Source of the DNA: Aquimarina spinulae | GTDB taxonomy: Bacteria; Bacteroidota; Bacteroidia; Flavobacteriales; Flavobacteriaceae | DNA: 64,000 nt | Reading direction: 5' to 3' | Assembly: GCF_943373825.1 (NCBI RefSeq) | Contig: NZ_CALSBP010000002.1 | Coordinates: 124,001-188,000 of the forward strand | Part shown: positions 58,512 to 64,000 of the stretch, piece by piece | How positions within the stretch are numbered: position 1 is the first letter of the stretch | Layout: every line of letters begins with the position of its first letter | The notes under the pieces: model-generated | What the model saw: only the letters and a program-made list of their open reading frames with translations | What the model was told of the DNA's origin: nothing | Database searches by the model: none | Program-made: the position numbers and the translations under genes

Positions 58512-61183
58512 TGGACTATATCATACATAGCTCGGCATTAATAGGATTATCTTATATTATTTATAGATTTTTTCTTTCCAAAGAGACCTTTTACCATTTA
58601 AACAGGTGGGTATTGATATCATTAGTTATACTTTCATTTACTTTACCTTTTATTACGGTTCCTGAAAATTTATCATTTAGAAGTGCTCTATTTCAAGAAG
58701 TAGAAGTACAACCTTCAAATTCTGTTGTCGCAGATTATAAAATACCAGAAACAGCCACAAAAATTGAAAATATATCAACCACCGATACTTCTGACATCAA
58801 TACTACTTCGGTTAGTAAATCTTTAGATTGGGGATCAATTCTGCTATACATTTATCTGTTAGGTATATTAGTATTTGGTATTCATTTTTTCATCCAATTA
58901 GGAGTTCTATTATATCGAATTTCTAAATATCCAACCATAGAAGTTGATGATTATAAAATTGTAGAAACCGATAAAAAACATGCCCCCTACTCGTTCTGGA
59001 ATAGAATATTTATGAATCCCAGTCAATATAATCCTGATACGTATTTACAAATCTTAAAACACGAACAAGTACATATCAAAGGTAGACATAGTGTCGATAT
59101 GTTATTAGTTGAGTTATTGGTGATGATGCAGTGGTTTAATCCTTTTGCCTGGTTATATCGCAGAGCCATCGATAACAATCTAGAATATCTAACCGACAAT
59201 AACATGCTTAATATAGGTGAAGACAGAGAAATCTATCAAATGAATCTCTTAAAAGTCTCCACCCCAAATATGCCAACAGGTTTGGCGACAAGTTACAATC
59301 AATCATTTCTCAAAAAACGAATACTCATGATGAATTCCAAAAAATCAACATCAAAATCAGGGTGGAAATACCTAATCATTATTCCTCTACTCGCCATCAC
59401 CGTGTTTTCTTTTAATCCGGTAAAGCCAAATGAAATACTAGTAAATTATGATAAGGAATCTATGGATCCGACTGTAGATTTTAGAAAAGAATCTATATCA
59501 TCTAGTGCTCAGAACAACTTTACCAAAGGAGTATGGGATGCTGAAGTTGGAGGAGGTAAATTATGCATTATGTACCGAAGTGCTGAGCCTCTTAAACGAA
59601 ATTTCTGGTCTATGACAAGATGTTATGACCCAATCTATTTTAAAGATTTCCCTACTGGAGATCGACAACAATTTAAAATTACCAAAGATGCAGGAACTAT
59701 AACTTATGTGGGTCGGTTTAACAACAAAATAGGTGATGGAAGATATGAATTCACTCCTAATGAATCATTTATTAAATCACTCAAAGCTTATGGTTTACAT
59801 GTAGATAACAAAGATTTGGTACATTGTTTCCTTACTGGTTTTGACAACAATTACCTTAGTTATTTAAAACGTGAAAATCTAAAAATAGATCAAGATGATT
59901 TTGAAGATATTATTCATAAATCACTTCCGCTTGATAAACTAAAAATGTATAGAAAAGAACTTGCACGATTAGGCTATGAGAATTATACAATGGAAGAAGT
60001 GAGTAAGCTTAATTTGTTCGATGTTGATGTTGCCTATATTTCATTCATCAATACATTAAATGATAATAAAACATCTTTAAAAAAGATTACAAAAGCTAAA
60101 ATCCATAATGTATCTTCTGAATTTGTTACATCATATCGAAATAATGGTTATGGCAACCTGTCTCTTGATGATTACATGAAATTAAAGATTCACGATGTGA
60201 CTCCAGATTTTATTGAGTCCTTTAAAAAGGCCGGGCATACTAATATCACTGTTCGAGAAGCTAAAAACCTTAAAATTCATAACGTTACTCCGGTTTACAT
60301 AAATAATTTTAAGAAAGCTGGATATCCCAATATTACTTTACAGGAGGCAAAGAAACTCAAAATTCATGGGGTAACTCCAGAACTTATAAAGGCTTATAAA
60401 AAAGCTGGGCAAAAAAATATTTCGTTACAAGAAGCTATAAAATTAAAGATTCATGATATCACACCGGGCCAGGTAAAAACAGCTAAAGGTTTTTCTTCTT
60501 CTAAAAGCAAAAGAGATCAAAATACCTTATCGAGTTCTACCAATAGTCGTGGTGCCTCACAAGATGATCAACAAACACCAAATGATTTTATTAGACAATT
60601 TAAACAACTTGGTTATGACAATGTACCTATTGATGATATCATCAAATTAAAAATACACAATGTAACGCCAGAATTTATCAAAATGTTCAATAAGGCCGGT
60701 TACAATAGCATTTCTTTGGATGATGTAGTTGCTTTAAAAATTCATAATGTGACACCTGATTTTATTGATTCGTTTAAAAAATCTGGATATAAAAACATCT
60801 CATTAGACGAGGCAAAATCATTAAAAATACACAACGTATCTCCTAATACTGCTTCAGAATATTTAAAAATAGGGTATTCTAATCTTTCTATAAGCAAGTT
60901 AATATCTCTAAAGATTCATAATGTATCTCCAGAGTATATTAAGGAGTTTAAAAAGACGCAATTCGGCGACCTTCCACTAGATGATATCATGTCATTTAAA
61001 ATTCATAGGGTTACTCCAGAATTTGTACAATCTTTTAAAGATATAGGGTTCAAAAATATAACAGCTGATCAAGCAAAGAGCCTTAAAATTCATAATGTTA
61101 CACCAGAGTTTATAAAATCCTTAAAAGAACAGGACAAAGATATTTCGCTAGAACAAGCCATCAGAATCAAAATTCATTTTTAA
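58511..61183 (+). CDS. BlaR1/MecR1-type M56 metallopeptidase with KIH-repeat tail
   Basis: The 890 residues have several membrane helices (about 5-20, 33-50, 108-130 and 284-302), a cytoplasmic or membrane-face M56 protease domain with zinc motif H184-E-Q-V-H188 and the WFNPFAWL stretch, then an extracytoplasmic part. Unlike BlaR1, this part has no penicillin-binding domain. Instead the last 360 residues (about 530-890) consist of repeats of about 24-25 residues built on L-K-I-H-N-V-T-P-E-F and G-Y-x-N-I-S-L; I count 12 KIH motifs. The repeats are interrupted once by a Ser/Lys/Gln-rich linker near 670-690. Signal is unknown. It is translationally coupled to blaI, and a terminator follows. Confidence 0.9.
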   Translation: MDYIIHSSALIGLSYIIYRFFLSKETFYHLNRWVLISLVILSFTLPFITVPENLSFRSALFQEVEVQPSNSVVADYKIPETATKIENISTTDTSDINTTSVSKSLDWGSILLYIYLLGILVFGIHFFIQLGVLLYRISKYPTIEVDDYKIVETDKKHAPYSFWNRIFMNPSQYNPDTYLQILKHEQVHIKGRHSVDMLLVELLVMMQWFNPFAWLYRRAIDNNLEYLTDNNMLNIGEDREIYQMNLLKVSTPNMPTGLATSYNQSFLKKRILMMNSKKSTSKSGWKYLIIIPLLAITVFSFNPVKPNEILVNYDKESMDPTVDFRKESISSSAQNNFTKGVWDAEVGGGKLCIMYRSAEPLKRNFWSMTRCYDPIYFKDFPTGDRQQFKITKDAGTITYVGRFNNKIGDGRYEFTPNESFIKSLKAYGLHVDNKDLVHCFLTGFDNNYLSYLKRENLKIDQDDFEDIIHKSLPLDKLKMYRKELARLGYENYTMEEVSKLNLFDVDVAYISFINTLNDNKTSLKKITKAKIHNVSSEFVTSYRNNGYGNLSLDDYMKLKIHDVTPDFIESFKKAGHTNITVREAKNLKIHNVTPVYINNFKKAGYPNITLQEAKKLKIHGVTPELIKAYKKAGQKNISLQEAIKLKIHDITPGQVKTAKGFSSSKSKRDQNTLSSSTNSRGASQDDQQTPNDFIRQFKQLGYDNVPIDDIIKLKIHNVTPEFIKMFNKAGYNSISLDDVVALKIHNVTPDFIDSFKKSGYKNISLDEAKSLKIHNVSPNTASEYLKIGYSNLSISKLISLKIHNVSPEYIKEFKKTQFGDLPLDDIMSFKIHRVTPEFVQSFKDIGFKNITADQAKSLKIHNVTPEFIKSLKEQDKDISLEQAIRIKIHF

Positions 61184-61202
61184 ATATTTAAAGTAAGCTA
61201 GC

Positions 61203-61250
61203 CAAAATTCAATCAATCAAAAAACGGGAATGGTTATTAATTCCATTCCC
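61203..61250 (+). terminator. Terminator of the BlaI/M56 operon, first copy of a 31-bp repeat
   Basis: GGGAATGG pairs with CCATTCCC (stem 61226-61250) and TTTT follows. Its left half with preceding CAAAATTCAATCAATC is repeated almost exactly at 62880-62910 downstream of the S41 gene. Confidence 0.75.
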
Positions 61251-61333
61251 TTTTACCAATAATCTGATAATCACTCTGTAGCGTTAAATCATTTTAAGAG
61301 TTTTCAATTATTATTAAAGCAATACAAATAAAA

Positions 61334-62812
61334 ATGGATAGGATTTACTGGGTAGTACTGATAAGCTTCTTGAGCATGTATATGGTTACAGGAAGAGCGC
61401 AGGAGTCCATAGTTTATCAACCTGAACAAATGCAGGCCGACTTAGAAAAATTTAAAACGGCACTCATCAAAATTCACCCTGGAACTTATACGCATCAAAA
61501 CCACGAAGAGTTTAATCAAATGATGAACGATTTGATGTTGCAAACTTCAAAACCAATGGAAGCCAAGATATTTTATAAAATTGTTCTTCGATTGATCGCG
61601 AATATACATGATGGACACACACAAGCATATACATTCGGCAAACTCGGAAGTATTATCAATAGTCAAAAAAGACTCCCCTTTCAAGTATATATTAAGGATG
61701 AACGTATTTTTATAATGAAAAACCTTAGTTCTCTAGAAATTCCCGAAGGGTCTGAAATCCTATCTATTGATAATAACTTGAGTAATGAGATTATTATTGA
61801 CATTTTAGCGCATTATTCTTCTGATGGTGAAAGTCAAAGTGGTATGCAACATTGGTTAGGAGGACCATACAGATCGTTTTATAGACTCTATCCCGAGATA
61901 TTTGGGGAACAACCTACGTACAACCTTGTGTATAGAGACTATAAAACCAAGAAAATCATAAAAACAAAAATTGAGGCAATTCCAAAAGAGGTTTATGAAA
62001 CTAGAGAATCTAAGAAATATCTGCCCGAAACAGTGCATGAAAAAGCATTTAACTTTGAGATAAATAAGGAAGAAAGTTATGCTTATCTGAAAATAAGCCG
62101 ATTTATAAAAGATGGTTTTGATGAACCCGAGAACACTTATCCTGATTTTTACAAACAATGTTTCAAAAAAATTTCTGATAAAAATATTAAGAACTTAATA
62201 ATCGATTTAAGAAATAATGGAGGTGGAAAAGCTAGTAATGCAGCTTACTTGCTTCAATATTTTATTGACCAACCCATCACTCCGGCAAAAGAGATAGTGA
62301 CTTTGGTAGATGATAAGTACTTTTTGGAAATAACTGGCAACTCATCTAATTTGGATGAATCTTTTGGATTAAAACGAAAAAAAGATGGCACTTTCAAGGT
62401 AACAAAACATGAATCACTACGTGATTTGATGAATTATGATCCAATTGAAGAGTATCGTTATAATGGAAGGCTGATTGTTCTTATCAATGGCGGTACCACT
62501 TCAGCTGCTGGTATTGCTGCAGGTTTACTAAAGGAATATACAAATGCAGACTTCGTTGGAACAGAAACCTATGGATATGCAGGTATTAGCAACGGTGTGC
62601 GTCAAATTTCTATCAAAGGTAATCATACCGAAACAGCAATCTATTTACCTTTACTACATGCAAAGTATACTATAGATGAACATATCCAGAAAAGAAGCGT
62701 AGTCCCAGATTATAATGTATCAAACGCTATACAAGATATTCTAGAGGATAATGATGCTGTTCTGGAATTTGCATTGAAAAAACTATTGCCGTCAACGTAT
62801 AAAAATTATTAA
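61334..62812 (+). CDS. S41-family peptidase, secreted
   Basis: The 492 residues have a signal peptide (to about 22, VTGRAQ) and an S41 protease domain in the C-terminal half: NLIIDLRNNGGGKASN and the active-site segment INGGTTSAAGIAAGLL, with a Lys/Glu in the following GTETYGYAG. No PDZ domain is obvious. It lies 150 bp after the M56 gene's terminator, on the same strand as the putative sensor, and may be under separate control. Substrate unknown. Confidence 0.88.
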   Translation: MDRIYWVVLISFLSMYMVTGRAQESIVYQPEQMQADLEKFKTALIKIHPGTYTHQNHEEFNQMMNDLMLQTSKPMEAKIFYKIVLRLIANIHDGHTQAYTFGKLGSIINSQKRLPFQVYIKDERIFIMKNLSSLEIPEGSEILSIDNNLSNEIIIDILAHYSSDGESQSGMQHWLGGPYRSFYRLYPEIFGEQPTYNLVYRDYKTKKIIKTKIEAIPKEVYETRESKKYLPETVHEKAFNFEINKEESYAYLKISRFIKDGFDEPENTYPDFYKQCFKKISDKNIKNLIIDLRNNGGGKASNAAYLLQYFIDQPITPAKEIVTLVDDKYFLEITGNSSNLDESFGLKRKKDGTFKVTKHESLRDLMNYDPIEEYRYNGRLIVLINGGTTSAAGIAAGLLKEYTNADFVGTETYGYAGISNGVRQISIKGNHTETAIYLPLLHAKYTIDEHIQKRSVVPDYNVSNAIQDILEDNDAVLEFALKKLLPSTYKNY

Positions 62813-63142
62813 AACGGTTTTTAGTTACTTCTTTCTTAACATCTAAAATTGAATCTTTAAATACATACAATACACTAATCAAAATTCAATCAATCAAAAA
62901 ACGGGAATGGCTCTATGATCATTACCCATGCTAAAACATTTGACAAAGGATGAACTTATTTGAAGATAAAACTAAGCCAAAAAAATATACTGTCTGGCAG
63001 CAAAGTATATAAACAATTGCTGATTTTTCATCTAAATTAATTACCTGTTTACTAAGGCTCATTTCCTGTAGAAAATTTGCACCTCCTACTAATTTTAAAA
63101 ATTTTTATACTAACCGTTAACAACAATTAATAAAAACAGATT
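62813..63142. other. Intergenic region with a second copy of a 31-bp repeat
   Basis: About 330 bp. The stretch 62880-62910 repeats 61204-61234 (CAAAATTCAATCAATC through CGGGAATGG), but the complementary arm is degraded here (CATTACCC), so terminator strength is doubtful. Otherwise AT-rich with no gene. Confidence 0.55.
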
Positions 63143-64000
63143 ATGAAAAAATATTTATTATTATTCCTTCTTTCTTTTTCTATTTGCTCATTTGGACAGC
63201 CTAAAGAAAGCCAAGCAATAGACAACCTCTTTTCGGAATGGAATAAACCTGATGTTCCAGGGGGTGCCATAGGAATTATTAAAAATGGTAAGCTGATTTA
63301 TTCAAATGGATATGGAATTGGTGACTTAGAACACAACATAGAAATAACCCCTTCATCTGTTTTTTATATTGGTTCTATTTCTAAGCAGTTTGTAACATTC
63401 AGTATTTTACTTCTCGAAGAACAAGGGAAATTAAACTTAGATGATAGAATTCAAAAATACCTTCCTGATTTTCCAGAATACGATACTCCTTTGACTATTC
63501 GACATTTTATACATCATACGAGTGGTGTTAGAGATTATTTTACCCTTATGTATTTAAAAGGCAAAAACTATCTTGACGATACAAATGTAGATGAGATCTA
63601 TGGACTTATAAAAAAACAGGAAGAGTTAAATTTTTTGTCAGGAGAAAAACATTTATACAGCAATTCTTGCTATTTCATGTTAGCGATGATTGTAGAAAAA
63701 GTAGCTGGTCAATCCCTAAAAATATTTGCACATGAGAATATTTTCCAGCCCCTAGGAATGAAAAATACACTTTTTTACGATGATAATACTGACCTGATTA
63801 AAAATCGTGTTTTCAGTTATAATAAAAAAAATAATGGAGAGGGATTTAATAATTTAATTATGAGATTTGACCTTGTTGGTTCTGGTGGAGTATATTCAAA
63901 CATAGAAGACTTGTTTTTATGGGATCAGAATTTTTATAATAATAAACTTGGAAAAGGAGGACAAGAAATTATTGAAAGAATGCATGAAGAAGGACTTTTA
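63143..64000 (+). CDS. Beta-lactamase-family serine hydrolase (C-terminus beyond window)
   Basis: The first 286 residues are visible. A signal peptide (MKKYLLLFLLSFSICSFG, cut near 18-19) precedes a class C beta-lactamase/DD-peptidase-like domain with the SxxK motif S-I-S-K (near 75-78) and Y-S-N for the YxN motif (near 174), plus RHFIHHTSGVRDY, which is typical of the family. The KTG-type motif would lie past the right edge. Members are esterases, peptidases or beta-lactamases. Position after the BlaI/M56 module hints at, but does not prove, a role in peptidoglycan or beta-lactam response. Confidence 0.88.
   Translation, partial: MKKYLLLFLLSFSICSFGQPKESQAIDNLFSEWNKPDVPGGAIGIIKNGKLIYSNGYGIGDLEHNIEITPSSVFYIGSISKQFVTFSILLLEEQGKLNLDDRIQKYLPDFPEYDTPLTIRHFIHHTSGVRDYFTLMYLKGKNYLDDTNVDEIYGLIKKQEELNFLSGEKHLYSNSCYFMLAMIVEKVAGQSLKIFAHENIFQPLGMKNTLFYDDNTDLIKNRVFSYNKKNNGEGFNNLIMRFDLVGSGGVYSNIEDLFLWDQNFYNNKLGKGGQEIIERMHEEGLL

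Overview
The window looks like chromosomal DNA of a marine member of the Flavobacteriaceae (Bacteroidota), possibly Aquimarina or a close relative. This rests on the AT-rich sequence, promoters of the TAnnTTTG type without Shine-Dalgarno sites, a type IX secretion (T9SS) sorting domain, many TPR histidine kinases and lipoproteins, DUF4252 and S41 paralogs, and a B12 uptake and salvage cluster. The genus is inference. I recognised no rRNA, tRNA, CRISPR array, phage or complete insertion sequence.

Left part (1-23.3 kb): surface proteins and regulators, nearly all on the minus strand. One giant gene starts at 12653 and runs off the left edge (over 4217 codons). Its N-terminal half has two copies of a DUF6923-like module, DxDxDGD calcium-type repeats, a choice-of-anchor L domain and an Ig-like domain. 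After that come 32 HYR units of exactly 237 bp. A small membrane protein gene lies 7 bp upstream. Next are a 1034-residue T9SS-exported sulfatase, a LuxR-type response regulator with its TPR histidine kinase, two tandem 50-residue lipoproteins, a 162-bp MITE-like element, and a LytTR regulator with Glu at the phosphoacceptor position. The surface-protein operon and the sulfatase share two unusual upstream elements: a hairpin with a conserved GGCGAGCC core, and an 80-bp block with two dyads. One of these dyads (TACGGT-N3-ACCGTA) also sits before the LytTR gene. I read this as a candidate co-regulated surface module.

Middle (24-41.4 kb): a Sir2 deacylase, a haem-binding protein, a HEAT-like protein with purB, an ECF sigma factor operon with two DUF4252 proteins, and two S41 protease lipoproteins. 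Then comes vitamin B12 acquisition: a TonB receptor behind a cobalamin riboswitch (minus strand), and divergently cobU-cobT-orf-cobS-cobC-btuF-btuC (plus strand), which complete the nucleotide loop and import corrinoid. No ATPase subunit (BtuD) is present in the cluster.

Right part (41.4-64 kb): an orphan TPR histidine kinase, DinB-like proteins, dnaN, a Crp/Fnr regulator, an M20 peptidase with an alpha/beta hydrolase, an overlapping pair of a glutamate-cysteine-ligase-like/CBS fusion and an aspartoacylase-like enzyme, and a Cys-rich bacteriocin-like peptide. A BlaI/BlaR1-type pair follows, with three 20-bp-phased operators and a receptor tail of 12 KIH motifs. An S41 protease and a truncated beta-lactamase-family serine hydrolase close the window.
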